From Bradyrhizobiaceae bacterium (GTDB lineage: Bacteria > Pseudomonadota > Alphaproteobacteria > Rhizobiales > Xanthobacteraceae), in the NCBI GenBank assembly GCA_947481685.1, contig CANKHA010000014.1:1-63502 (forward strand): a stretch of DNA of 63,502 nucleotides, written 5' to 3'. Both the position numbers and the translations under genes were made by a program. Numbering within the stretch: the first letter of the stretch is position 1; every line of letters begins with the position of its first letter. The notes beneath the pieces were generated by a model. It did not search any database, had not been told where the DNA came from, and saw only the letters and a program-made list of their open reading frames with translations. Below, in pieces: positions 51,975 to 60,707 of this stretch.

Positions 51975-53135
51975 ATGAAGCGTTGGGTAGAGAAAGCGTT
52001 GTTGGGTGCTTCAGCGGTGGGCCTCGGCCTGTTCCTGAGCGCAAGCCAGGCGAGCGCTCACGTCAAATGGTTCAGTTCCTTTGATGTCGCGACCGCTCCG
52101 CACAATCTGGATTACCTCCAGATGCCGGATTTCAAAGTCCTGATCATCCTGTCGTTGTTGTTCATGGCGCTCGGGAGCCTGCTGGAGGAATCCCCGCTCG
52201 GCGCTCCGATGATGCGCTCGTTCGACAGCGTGACTGGCTGGCTACGGACCGAACCCGACGCCCTGGTACGTCCGGTTTGCGGTTTCTTTTTTATCGCCGT
52301 ATGGGCCACCGGCGGCATCATCCTCACCCCCGAATTGAAAACCGCGGCGCCATGGATTTCCTGGCTGCAGCTTGCGATGGCGGTTGCGTTGATCTGGCGG
52401 GTGACATCGCCGCTGGCGGCGCTTGGTATCGTCGTTCTGTTTGGACTGGCGGTCTGGGAATATGGAATTTTTCATCTGGCGGATTACCCGATCTTTCTGG
52501 GCGTCGCCGCTTACCTGGCGCTGACCGGATTGAAGCGTGATTTCTATGGTATTCGCCCGCTGGACATCGTGCGCTGGACCGCCGCCATCACCTTGATGTG
52601 GGCTTCAATCGAGAAGTGGGCCTATCCCCAGTGGAGTCTCCCACTGATCACGGAGCATCCCGCTCTGACCATGGGCTACGACAGCGGATTCTTCATGCGC
52701 GCCGCGGGCGTGATCGAATTCACGCTTGCATTTGCTCTGCTCTGGACGCCGCTGGTGCGCCGCGCCGCAGCAGTTGTTTTAGCGGCCATGTTCATTGGCG
52801 CATGCTTCGAGTTCGGAAAGCTCGATGTCATCGGCCACTCTGCAATTGTCATCGTGTTGTTGCTGATCATCGGGGACGACGTGCGGGTACAGGTCAAGAG
52901 GACGCACATGCTGCTTGCCCCGGCGGGGTATGCCGCCGCGCTCGCAGGATTCCTGACAATGTACTACGGGGGGCACGCGATGCTATTCCCGCCCCCGCAT
53001 GTTGAAACCACGGCGGCGGTGCAAACCTATGACGAACCGGCGGCCGACACCGTTCGCCGGCGCGGTTACGGCTCACACCTCATTCAACGTGAACCGTCAG
53101 TTTCATCTTTGGATGAATCCCGCACAGAACATTGA
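51975..53135 (+). CDS. Polytopic inner-membrane protein (DoxX-like), unknown function
   Basis: 386 residues. Cleavable-looking signal (ALLGASAVGLGLFLSASQAS, then AHVKWF) and about eight helices. DoxX-like features are seen in the second half: LDIVRWTAAITLMWASIEKW, GFFMRAAGVIEFTLAFALLW and AAMFIGACFEFGKLDVIGHS. The conserved HVKWF directly after the signal could be a metal or quinol contact (inference). Its last 56 bases overlap the 3' end of the convergent cupredoxin gene, and a copper-related link is possible. Confidence 0.65.
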   Translation: MKRWVEKALLGASAVGLGLFLSASQASAHVKWFSSFDVATAPHNLDYLQMPDFKVLIILSLLFMALGSLLEESPLGAPMMRSFDSVTGWLRTEPDALVRPVCGFFFIAVWATGGIILTPELKTAAPWISWLQLAMAVALIWRVTSPLAALGIVVLFGLAVWEYGIFHLADYPIFLGVAAYLALTGLKRDFYGIRPLDIVRWTAAITLMWASIEKWAYPQWSLPLITEHPALTMGYDSGFFMRAAGVIEFTLAFALLWTPLVRRAAAVVLAAMFIGACFEFGKLDVIGHSAIVIVLLLIIGDDVRVQVKRTHMLLAPAGYAAALAGFLTMYYGGHAMLFPPPHVETTAAVQTYDEPAADTVRRRGYGSHLIQREPSVSSLDESRTEH

Positions 53136-53442
53136 AATCTCCGGCGACCGGAAATTTAACATCGACCTTGCCGCCGGGAGCGATGTCGCTGGAGTCGAAG
53201 TTGAATTTGTCCGAGCTGACATAGGCATGATGCAGAAGGTCGGCATCGTCATTGACGATCCGAACCGTTTCGCCGCGCTTGATCGAGATCTGGTTGGGCT
53301 GGAAATCCCGCCCCCGCTGCGACACCTGGGTGGGTGCTTCAGACGCAGCCCAACTCACGCTGTCTATAAAACTCAACAAGGCTAACAAGGCCATAACACA
53401 AAGTGTTGCTGTGGATGCGAGCTGCCGGAAAAGCGACGGCAT
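53080..53442 (-). CDS. Cupredoxin (plastocyanin/amicyanin-like), exported
   Basis: 120 residues from ATG 53442. Signal peptide LCVMALLALLSFIDSVSWAA. The type 1 copper ligands are His71 or His72 (DLLHHAYVS) and Cys107, His110, Met113 (NVLCGIHPKMKLTVHVE). It probably carries electrons in the periplasm, perhaps to or from the di-heme peroxidase 2 kb away. Its 3' end overlaps the membrane-protein gene tail to tail by 56 bases, unusual but seen in dense genomes. Confidence 0.88.
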   Translation of the reverse strand: MPSLFRQLASTATLCVMALLALLSFIDSVSWAASEAPTQVSQRGRDFQPNQISIKRGETVRIVNDDADLLHHAYVSSDKFNFDSSDIAPGGKVDVKFPVAGDFNVLCGIHPKMKLTVHVE

Positions 53443-53617
53443 TGTTTCCTCCAATAAAATCAGTCCTGTCGAAGCCAAAGCCCCCGCCTTTGCCTAGCAG
53501 CTGGAGGGTGAAGATTTTGGGTTAAGGGCGGGTATATGCGCCGCCCGGCAATCCGCTAAGCCAATTCTTAACTGGGTGATGGTCTAACCTTCAGTGATTA
53601 CTGAGGGAAACTGAGTT

Positions 53618-56536
53618 TTGGCGGGGCTCTCGATAACATCAGCGTTGGCAACCGCGCATCTTTCGATGCGGGCGGCGGCCGCACGCGTCGCGCCCTGGGT
53701 GGGAACGATCCGGGGCCGTATCCTCATCGCATTCCTGGCGATGAGCCTCATCACCGGCACGCTCGGTTTCTATTCCGCACAAGGCATCGACCGCGCCGGC
53801 GTTTTTGTCGCTAAAACCTTCGATCACTCGCTGATGTCGATCAACTATGCGCGTGCAGCCGCGGCGGACTTCGCTTCGATACAGGCGGCTTTTGCGCGCC
53901 GCGGGGTCGTAGCCGATCCTGACATGAAGCGTCAGCTCGACGCCAAAGTCGAAGCACTCGAGAAAACCCTGGCCGAGGATTTGGCGGTCGCCGCTGAGCG
54001 GTCGCAATCGCCGCGTGCAATCCAGGCAGCCGGCAAGGTCAAGGAGGCCATTGCGGCCTGGAGCGAAGCGCACCGGCGGCTAATCGACGGCGATGAATCC
54101 AGCGCCGCATGGAATACGATCGACGGCTATGCTGCTGCTGCCGAGCAGCAAATCGACCTTCTCGTGAACTATGTCGCGGGCGACGGTTTCACGTATCGGC
54201 AGAGTGCGCGCGCGACGGTGGCGCGCGATACGCGGCTCAATCTGTTAGCGGCGGCTTTGGCCGTCATGCTGTCCGGCGTCGTCGCGTGGCTGCTCGGACG
54301 CCGCATCATCGGTCCGGTGGCGGCGGCATCCGCGGTCGCCGAACGCATCGCCCATGGCAATCTGGAAGGTGAAATTCCCGGGGGGCGCGGCGACGAACTG
54401 GGCACGCTGCTCACGTCCATGGGCGTGATGCGCGACAACATTAAAGCCATGATGGAGCGCGAAGTGCTGCAGCGCCGCTCCGCACAGGCGCGTCTTGCCG
54501 ACGCATTGGAAAATTCACGCGAAGGCGTGCTTGTGGTCAATGCCGAGGGCCGCATCGCCCTGGCCAACGCGCAGGCTGCCGATTTCCTCGGCAAGCCACA
54601 GCATCACCTTGTGGGTGCTGCTCTTGACGAGCATGCCTTGGCGATTCACAGCGCCGACGACGCAGGCGAGAAGTCGTTGCGCCTCACCGACGCCCCTCAC
54701 GTGACGGGCGAGACCCGTCTGAGCGATGGGCGCTGGCTCCGCATCAGCACGAGCGCCTCGCAGGAAGGCGGCTTCATCATCGTCTGCAGCGACATCAGTG
54801 TGATGAAGGAACAAAAGCTTAAGCTGACGGCGACGAACCTGCGGCTCGACGCAGCGCTCGATAACATGTCGCAAGGCTTGTGCCTTTACGATTCCGAGAA
54901 TCGTCTGAGCGTTGTGAACCGCCGCTTCAGCGAGATGTTCAATCTGCCGCCAGAACGCGTGCAGCCGGGCATGACCTTCCGGGATATTCTGGAGTTGAGC
55001 GTGGCCGTCGGCAATCATCCAGGAAAATCCATTGCCGATCTGCTTGCGGAACCGAAAATCTACGCTGCCGATACGCATTTCCAGGAGCTCAATCACGGGC
55101 GCGTCGTGGCCGTCGCGCACCGGCCGACTGTCGATGGTGGCTGGGTCGCGACCTACGAGGACGTCACCGAGCGCCGGCAAGCCGAAGAACGCATTGTCTT
55201 CATGGCGCGGCACGATGCTCTCACCAAGCTGCCCAATCGCGTGCTGCTGGCCGAAAAAATTGACCAGGCTATTGCCCAGCTTGGACGCGGGACAAAGTTT
55301 GCAATTCTCAGCCTCGATCTCGATAACTTCAAACAGATCAACGACACCCTGGGACATCCGGTTGGCGACGAAGTGCTCTGCGCTGTGGCCGAGCGTCTGC
55401 AGTCCTGCATTCGCGAAGTCGATACCGTCGCCCGCTTCGGCGGCGACGAGTTCGCGATCGTGCTGCATGATATAAAACAACCGGAAGAAGTCACGGCGCT
55501 CGGCGTTCGCATCATCCGGGTTCTGAGCGAGCCGTACGACGTCGCTGGCCAGAGGGTCACTCTTGGTGCGAGCATCGGCATTGCGATGGCGCCGGATGAC
55601 GGCATGATGTGCGATAAGCTGCTCAAGAACGCGGACGTGGCGCTTTATCGCGCGAAGGCTGACGGGCGCGGGACGTTGCGCTTCTTCGAAGCCGAAATGG
55701 ACGCCCGACTGCAGAGCAGGCGCAAGCTGGAGCTGGATCTGCGCGAGGCTTTGCCCAATGACGAGTTCAAACTCTTCTATCAGCCGATCTACAGTCTGAA
55801 AGATAACCAGGTTTGCGGTTTTGAGGCGTTGCTGCGCTGGGATCATCCGATGCTTGGCATGGTCATGCCAAGCGAATTCATCTCGGTCGCCGAGGAAATA
55901 GGGCTGATTACGTCGCTGGGCGAGTGGGTCATCAAGCAGGCTTGCCTGGAAGCTAAAAATTGGCCGGCGCATCTGAAAGTCGCGGTCAACGTTTCGCCGG
56001 TCCAGTTCAAACACAGCCGCCTGCTACAGGTCGTCACAAATGCCCTCGCAACGTCCGGCGTGTCACCCGGACGTCTTGAATTGGAAATCACTGAATCGGT
56101 ACTGCTCGCCAACAGCACCCGAACGATCGAAACTCTGCATGCGCTTCGCAAGCTCGGCGTCCGGATCTCGATGGACGATTTCGGCACCGGTTATTCGTCG
56201 CTCAGTTATCTGCGCAGCTTCCCATTCGACAAGATCAAGATCGATCAGTCGTTCATCCGCGATCTGGGCGCGACCGAAGGCTCCAGCTCCATTATCAAGG
56301 CCATCATTGCGATCTGCGGCAGCATGGGAATGGTGACGACGGCGGAAGGCGTGGAGACCGAGGAGCAACTGGCCCAGCTCCGCCAGGAAGGTTGCGATGA
56401 GGTGCAGGGTTATCTGTTCAGCATGCCTGTTCCGCAGGAGGAGATCGCTGAACTGGTTGAGCGTCTAAACGCGATGGAATCGGCTACCAGGCCGTCCACT
56501 GCTGCGCCAAGGCAGAAAGCGCTCTCCGCCGCCTAG
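53618..56536 (+). CDS. Membrane-bound GGDEF-EAL cyclic di-GMP protein with HAMP and PAS domains
   Basis: 972 residues from TTG 53618, with ATG 53666 as an alternative. Order: TM helix (about 33-50), periplasmic four-helix region, second TM helix (about 206-226, LLAAALAVMLSGVVAWLLG), HAMP, two PAS-type domains (about 290-395 and 405-515), GGDEF and EAL. RFGGDEF is intact at 606-612. FEALLRW (735-741) and the later DDFGTGYSSL show a complete EAL site. It may make and break c-di-GMP, with the periplasmic part sensing a signal. It could influence polysaccharide output, but no physical link is shown. Confidence 0.92.
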   Translation: MAGLSITSALATAHLSMRAAAARVAPWVGTIRGRILIAFLAMSLITGTLGFYSAQGIDRAGVFVAKTFDHSLMSINYARAAAADFASIQAAFARRGVVADPDMKRQLDAKVEALEKTLAEDLAVAAERSQSPRAIQAAGKVKEAIAAWSEAHRRLIDGDESSAAWNTIDGYAAAAEQQIDLLVNYVAGDGFTYRQSARATVARDTRLNLLAAALAVMLSGVVAWLLGRRIIGPVAAASAVAERIAHGNLEGEIPGGRGDELGTLLTSMGVMRDNIKAMMEREVLQRRSAQARLADALENSREGVLVVNAEGRIALANAQAADFLGKPQHHLVGAALDEHALAIHSADDAGEKSLRLTDAPHVTGETRLSDGRWLRISTSASQEGGFIIVCSDISVMKEQKLKLTATNLRLDAALDNMSQGLCLYDSENRLSVVNRRFSEMFNLPPERVQPGMTFRDILELSVAVGNHPGKSIADLLAEPKIYAADTHFQELNHGRVVAVAHRPTVDGGWVATYEDVTERRQAEERIVFMARHDALTKLPNRVLLAEKIDQAIAQLGRGTKFAILSLDLDNFKQINDTLGHPVGDEVLCAVAERLQSCIREVDTVARFGGDEFAIVLHDIKQPEEVTALGVRIIRVLSEPYDVAGQRVTLGASIGIAMAPDDGMMCDKLLKNADVALYRAKADGRGTLRFFEAEMDARLQSRRKLELDLREALPNDEFKLFYQPIYSLKDNQVCGFEALLRWDHPMLGMVMPSEFISVAEEIGLITSLGEWVIKQACLEAKNWPAHLKVAVNVSPVQFKHSRLLQVVTNALATSGVSPGRLELEITESVLLANSTRTIETLHALRKLGVRISMDDFGTGYSSLSYLRSFPFDKIKIDQSFIRDLGATEGSSSIIKAIIAICGSMGMVTTAEGVETEEQLAQLRQEGCDEVQGYLFSMPVPQEEIAELVERLNAMESATRPSTAAPRQKALSAA

Positions 56537-56557
56537 CCCGCCAACAGGGCAGGGCGC

Positions 56558-57598
56558 TTAGGCGTGCGCTGGTATTGGCTGTGTCTGCCGCATCGGCGCG
56601 ATGATCTCCTCTCCAATCCGGCGCATGTTGTCGGTCGAGGAAACCAGCCTGCATAATACCAATTCCGCGCCGATATCCTCGAAGCGGCGCAACTGCGCCA
56701 TCACGTCTTTGGCCGGGCCGACGCATCCAGCCCGCGTCGCCGGCACCATCCGCTTTTCGATCATGCGCCGGTCAGCACCCGGATCGAATTTGAAGATGCT
56801 GGAGACGGCTTCGTCGAGTGCGGCCTCCCGCGTGTCACCCACCGCCAGGAAGGGCGTCAGGCCGTAACGCATTTTGCGGCCGGTGCGTTGGCAGCGGCGT
56901 TCCATATCGGCGATGGAAGCCTCGGAGCCGCGCAGGTAATCCTCAATGGTCGCGGGATCCTTGGGCTGATCGACGAACCACCAGTCGCAATATTCCGCGA
57001 TAAAGTCCCGGCCACGGTCGCCTTTGCTGACGGAATAGATTTCCGGAGGGGTCGGCGTTGCCGCCTTCAGCAGCAACTGCCCATCCGCGATCTTGTAATG
57101 CTCGCCGGCAAAGGAGAACTTCTCGCTGCTCCACAAGCCACGCAGGACCGTGATGAACTCCTCGGTGCGCTTGTAACGTTGTTCTCCTTCCAGCACGGTT
57201 CCGCCGAACATGCGGAATTCATCGTCGCGGCTGCCGTTGACGACATTGAGCGCGACGCGGCCGCGGCAGATACGGTCGAGCGACACCGTCAGCCTGGCAA
57301 TCAGCGCCGGGTCCCACAGGCCCGGGTGCACGGCAACAAGCGCGCGCATGGTCTGACATTGCGCGCCAATCGCGCTCGCCATGACCCAGGCCGACAGATC
57401 GTTTCCAAGATGGCGTTCGGCAAAGAGGCAGAGCTCGAAACCCGCCTTTTCGGCCGCCAGGATCATCTCCTCGCCGTGGTCGTATTGCGCGTCCCGCCGT
57501 CCCGCGGGCAAAGGGAGCAGGGCTTCTGCCGCCGCTTGTGCGACTTCCGGAGAGCCGACTGTCACCATGGGAATGGGTGCGTAAATGCCAAATTGCAT
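56558..57598 (-). CDS. Luciferase-like (LLM class) flavin-dependent monooxygenase
   Basis: 346 residues. Bacterial-luciferase fold with ELCLFAERHLGNDLSAWVMA, LVAVHPGLWDPALIARLTVS, RGRVALNVVNGSRDDEFRMF, RYKRTEEFITVLRGLW and the late VSKGDRGRDFIAEYCDWWFV. The enzyme would use reduced FMN and O2 to oxidise a small substrate (sulfonate, thioether or similar). No dedicated flavin reductase is adjacent. It follows the dehydrogenase gene by 4 bases, so the two form an operon. Confidence 0.88.
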   Translation of the reverse strand: MQFGIYAPIPMVTVGSPEVAQAAAEALLPLPAGRRDAQYDHGEEMILAAEKAGFELCLFAERHLGNDLSAWVMASAIGAQCQTMRALVAVHPGLWDPALIARLTVSLDRICRGRVALNVVNGSRDDEFRMFGGTVLEGEQRYKRTEEFITVLRGLWSSEKFSFAGEHYKIADGQLLLKAATPTPPEIYSVSKGDRGRDFIAEYCDWWFVDQPKDPATIEDYLRGSEASIADMERRCQRTGRKMRYGLTPFLAVGDTREAALDEAVSSIFKFDPGADRRMIEKRMVPATRAGCVGPAKDVMAQLRRFEDIGAELVLCRLVSSTDNMRRIGEEIIAPMRQTQPIPAHA

Positions 57599-57602
57599 GG
57601 CG

Positions 57603-58466
57603 TCACTCCCAGGTTTCGGGATCGCGTGTTACGCCCATCTCGTCCCACTCCTTGACCCAGCGCGCCGCGGTTTGGGCCGCGCCCTGCGTGACTGGCGTGT
57701 CGAGATTATAGGATTGCGCGAGTTTGGCGGCGAGCCCCACATCCTTCCGGAACAGATTGGTGGAGGGGCGGTGCCAGGCGTGACCGTTCTTGATGACGAA
57801 TAGCTCTTCCCATCGCTCGGCCGGCAATTTCGAGCCGACCTCTCGCAGCACGTTGAGGAACTGCTCCGGATTGAGACCGCCGGCTTCAACGATGGACAGC
57901 GCTTCTGCGAGCACGACACGATTGGCGCCAGACACCAGCGCCGCCGCCAGCTTTGCAATATTGGCCGCGCCATATCCGCCAAAATGGTTGACCGGTCCGA
58001 TCGCCTGCTGAAGATAATCGCGCGAGCGTTCGACCAGCGCATCGGGGCCGCCGACCAGGATCTGCGCCTTGCCGGTCTCAAGCCGGCTCGGAATTCCGGT
58101 GATGGTTGTTTCCAGCACATCGACTTTGGCTTGCGCGGCCGCGTCCGCGACGCGTTGCGTCGTTTCCGGCATGACGGTGCTGTGCAGCAGCAACAATGCA
58201 CCGGGTGCAGCACCTTCCAACACACCCGCGGGGCCTATCGTCACATCGAGGAGGTGTTCGTCCTTCGGGACGATGACATGAATGTAAGACGATCCTTGTG
58301 CCACTTCGGCAGGTGATGCTGCGGTCCGGGCACCCGCATCGCGTGCTTTCTGCATCGCAGTGGGAGACACATCAAAGGCGCACACCTCTTTCCCCAGCAT
58401 GCGAAGGCGCTTGACCAGAACAAGACCCATCGCGCCGATTCCAATGACAGCAACCTGATCCGACAT
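57603..58466 (-). CDS. NAD(P)-dependent beta-hydroxyacid dehydrogenase (HIBADH/6PGDH type)
   Basis: 287 residues from ATG 58466 (MSDQVAVIGIGAMGLVLVKR). The Rossmann loop GIGAMG stands at the start. Further features are VIVPKDEHLLDVTIGPAGVL, LLLHSTVMPETTQRVADAAA and the second-domain helix GGYGAANIAKLAAALVSGAN with the candidate catalytic Lys. The usual DAPVSGG segment is replaced by ETTITGIPSR, so the substrate may differ from 3-hydroxyisobutyrate. It is divergent from the Bug receptor gene. Confidence 0.85.
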   Translation of the reverse strand: MSDQVAVIGIGAMGLVLVKRLRMLGKEVCAFDVSPTAMQKARDAGARTAASPAEVAQGSSYIHVIVPKDEHLLDVTIGPAGVLEGAAPGALLLLHSTVMPETTQRVADAAAQAKVDVLETTITGIPSRLETGKAQILVGGPDALVERSRDYLQQAIGPVNHFGGYGAANIAKLAAALVSGANRVVLAEALSIVEAGGLNPEQFLNVLREVGSKLPAERWEELFVIKNGHAWHRPSTNLFRKDVGLAAKLAQSYNLDTPVTQGAAQTAARWVKEWDEMGVTRDPETWE

Positions 58467-58503
58467 TCGTTTGTCTTTCAAAATTCGATAGACGTTTCGG
58501 AGA

Positions 58504-58531
58504 TTGACCAACCTCCAAACTACGCTAGAAT
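58504..58531 (+). promoter_or_regulatory. Candidate promoter for Bug receptor 5
   Basis: TTGACC (58504-58509) and TAGAAT (58526-58531) are 16 bases apart and end 34 bases before the preferred start codon. The 87-base divergent spacer also serves the leftward dehydrogenase gene. Confidence 0.45.
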
Positions 58532-58565
58532 TCGAGGCAGTTCTACTCAAAAGATGGAATCTGCG

Positions 58566-59651
58566 ATGGGGAGAAAGCTAAAGGCATTTCTACGTTGCGG
58601 TCTTGTGGTGGCGTTGGGCGCGTATTTTTTCTCCGCGCCCGCCGTGGCGCAGGCCGTCGATTTCAAGGGCAAAACCGTCACGGTGATCATCCCTTCGGCG
58701 CCGGGCGGAGGTACCGATGCCATCGGCCGGATGATCGGACGTTTTTTGCATGACTATCTGCCCGGCAAGCCTGCTGTCATTTTATCGAATATTCCGGGAG
58801 GCGCCGGCGTCAAAGCGCTCAATTATTTTGTGCAACAGGTGAAGCCGGATGGACTGACGGCTTTCTCCGGCAGCTCTTCGAATATCGAGCCGAATGTCTT
58901 GCGCAATCCGGCCGTGCAATACGAGCCGAAGAAATTGATGATGGTCGGTGGCTTCCCGGCGCCCACCTCCGTGATGGTCCTGCGCAAGGATGCTGTCGCC
59001 CGGCTGACCGACAAATCAAAACTACCCGTCATCAAAGGTGACGTCACGGCCGACCGCACCACAGATCAGATGGCAGTCTGGGCGCCGAATATTCTCGGGT
59101 GGAACGTGCGATGGGTGCTGGGCTATCCGGGAACGCAGGAGCTCATTATCGCGCTGCAGCGGGGTGAAACCGATCTGATGATTACCTATGGCGACTCGTT
59201 GCTCGATCAACTGAAGAAAGAAGGAAATTACGTTTTCCTCGCGCAGACCGGAGACATGCGGGATGGCAAGCTGGTTCCTGGCGAGCGCTTTCCCGACGTG
59301 CCGGTGTTTTCCGATTTGCTCCGGCCGAAGCTGAAAGATCCACAAGCCATCAAGGCTTTCGAAGCATGGGAAACGCTAGCGCGGATTGGGAAATGGGTTT
59401 CGTTACCGCCTAATACGTCGCCGGAAATCGTTGCGGCCTATCGGCAGGCTTTCGTGGAAATGACGAAGGACAAAGACTTCAACGCAGAGGCTTTCAGGAT
59501 TTTCGGTGGCGGTTTTACCGTCGCAACCGGTGAGGAAATGCAACAGGTGGTTTTGCGCGCGAGCGCCATTTCCGAAGACGATCTGGATTTTTTTGCTCAA
59601 CTCAAGAAGAACATAGGCATTCAGGTCGAAATCGCGCCGGCGAAGAAATAG
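58566..59651 (+). CDS. Bug/TctC-family periplasmic solute receptor 5
   Basis: 361 residues from ATG 58566 (an ATG at 58554 is also in frame). Signal peptide CGLVVALGAYFFSAPAVAQA. Mature motifs are FKGKTVTVIIPSAPGGGTDA, YLPGKPAVILSNIPGGAGVK and SLPPNTSPEIVAAYRQAF. It is the most diverged of the five receptors in the window, with a TVTVIIPSAPGG start that is closer to the C-terminal-cut branch of the family. The second LigB-type dioxygenase follows 81 bases later, so uptake of a phenolic acid is likely. Confidence 0.86.
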   Translation: MGRKLKAFLRCGLVVALGAYFFSAPAVAQAVDFKGKTVTVIIPSAPGGGTDAIGRMIGRFLHDYLPGKPAVILSNIPGGAGVKALNYFVQQVKPDGLTAFSGSSSNIEPNVLRNPAVQYEPKKLMMVGGFPAPTSVMVLRKDAVARLTDKSKLPVIKGDVTADRTTDQMAVWAPNILGWNVRWVLGYPGTQELIIALQRGETDLMITYGDSLLDQLKKEGNYVFLAQTGDMRDGKLVPGERFPDVPVFSDLLRPKLKDPQAIKAFEAWETLARIGKWVSLPPNTSPEIVAAYRQAFVEMTKDKDFNAEAFRIFGGGFTVATGEEMQQVVLRASAISEDDLDFFAQLKKNIGIQVEIAPAKK

Positions 59652-59659
59652 CGCCGTTA

Positions 59660-59687
59660 TTGCGACGCTCTTTCGTTAGGCTATAGA
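59660..59687 (+). promoter_or_regulatory. Candidate promoter for the second dioxygenase
   Basis: TTGCGA (59660-59665) and TATAGA (59682-59687) with a 16-base spacer, 44 bases before the dioxygenase start codon. It suggests that the dioxygenase and cupin can be transcribed apart from the Bug gene. Confidence 0.4.
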
Positions 59688-59731
59688 TAAAACAAGATCA
59701 GGCGCACCGCGTCGTAACGTTAGGAAGTCGT

Positions 59732-60700
59732 ATGGCAAAAGTGGTTTTCGCGGCAGGCAGCTCGCACGGGCCGACGATCCAAAGCACGCCTGACAAGTGG
59801 CTGCGGCTGGTGGAGCGGGACAAGCGCGATCCCCGCTACGACTACCAGGAGGTCCTGCGCAACGCGCGGCCGGGGTTGGACAAAGAGATAACTCCGGAGA
59901 TGATGGAGAAGCGATACAAGCTCATCCATGCTCAGCTCGACAAGCTCACCGATGTGATCACCAGCGTGCCGGTCGATGTGATGATTGTTGTGAGCAATAT
60001 TCACCGCGTAAAGGAGGATGACAATCATCCGGTATTTGGCATCCTGCGCGGGAAGGAATTTGAAACCGCGCGCATGTCGCAGGAGCTTTTCAACGTCGGG
60101 GCAAAGTCCTTTGAGCAAGCCGGACGCCAGGCCGAAGAGATCGTTGCGGTGCGTCCGGGCCACCCGGAGCTGGCCAATCATCTGATCGAGACGCTGATCG
60201 AAGACGAGTTCGATGTGGCCTGCACCGATTTCCTTCCCAAAGGCGTGCCGCTCGACGATGCCTTCGCCTTTCCCGACGAGTGGATGATCAAGCGCAACAA
60301 CATTCCGATGATTCCGTTACAGATCAGCCGCGATATGCCCAACCAGGCGACGGCGTCGCGCTGTTACGACCTTGGCGTTGCTGTGCGCCGTGCCGTCGAG
60401 AAATGGCCGGTGGATGCGCGTGTCGGCTTGATCGCTTCCGGCGGACTGAGCCATCAGGTTGTGGACGAGCAACTGGACCAGACCGTTATCGACGCACTGG
60501 TCAGCGGCGACGACAAGAAGATGCGCAACCTGCCGCGCAAGCAATTGAACCGTGGGCCCGGCACGCCGGAAATTCTCAACTGGGTGGCCGTCGCCGGCGC
60601 CATGGCGCCAACCAACATGACGCTCGTCGGTTACACGCCATGCTACCGCTCCATCGCCGGTACTGGCCATGGTATCTGCTTCGGTTATTGGAAAAACTGA
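59732..60700 (+). CDS. Class III extradiol ring-cleavage dioxygenase (LigB-type), second copy
   Basis: 322 residues, homologous to 20139-21161 along its length. Likely iron ligands are His12 (AAGSSHGPTI), His91 (VVSNIHRVKEDD) and Glu280 (GTPEILNWVAV). His241 stands in ASGGLSHQVVDEQLDQ. The copy is shorter and its middle region differs, so the substrate probably differs too. No LigA-type subunit is adjacent. The next gene, a cupin, starts 7 bases later with a GAGGGG site. Confidence 0.88.
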   Translation: MAKVVFAAGSSHGPTIQSTPDKWLRLVERDKRDPRYDYQEVLRNARPGLDKEITPEMMEKRYKLIHAQLDKLTDVITSVPVDVMIVVSNIHRVKEDDNHPVFGILRGKEFETARMSQELFNVGAKSFEQAGRQAEEIVAVRPGHPELANHLIETLIEDEFDVACTDFLPKGVPLDDAFAFPDEWMIKRNNIPMIPLQISRDMPNQATASRCYDLGVAVRRAVEKWPVDARVGLIASGGLSHQVVDEQLDQTVIDALVSGDDKKMRNLPRKQLNRGPGTPEILNWVAVAGAMAPTNMTLVGYTPCYRSIAGTGHGICFGYWKN

Positions 60701-60707
60701 GGGGTGC

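Noticed and set aside
53618-56536. Treating the GGDEF-EAL protein as an enzymatically dead sensor
   Set aside because: Both active-site motifs are intact (GGDEF at 608-612, EAL at 736-738), so inactivation is not supported.
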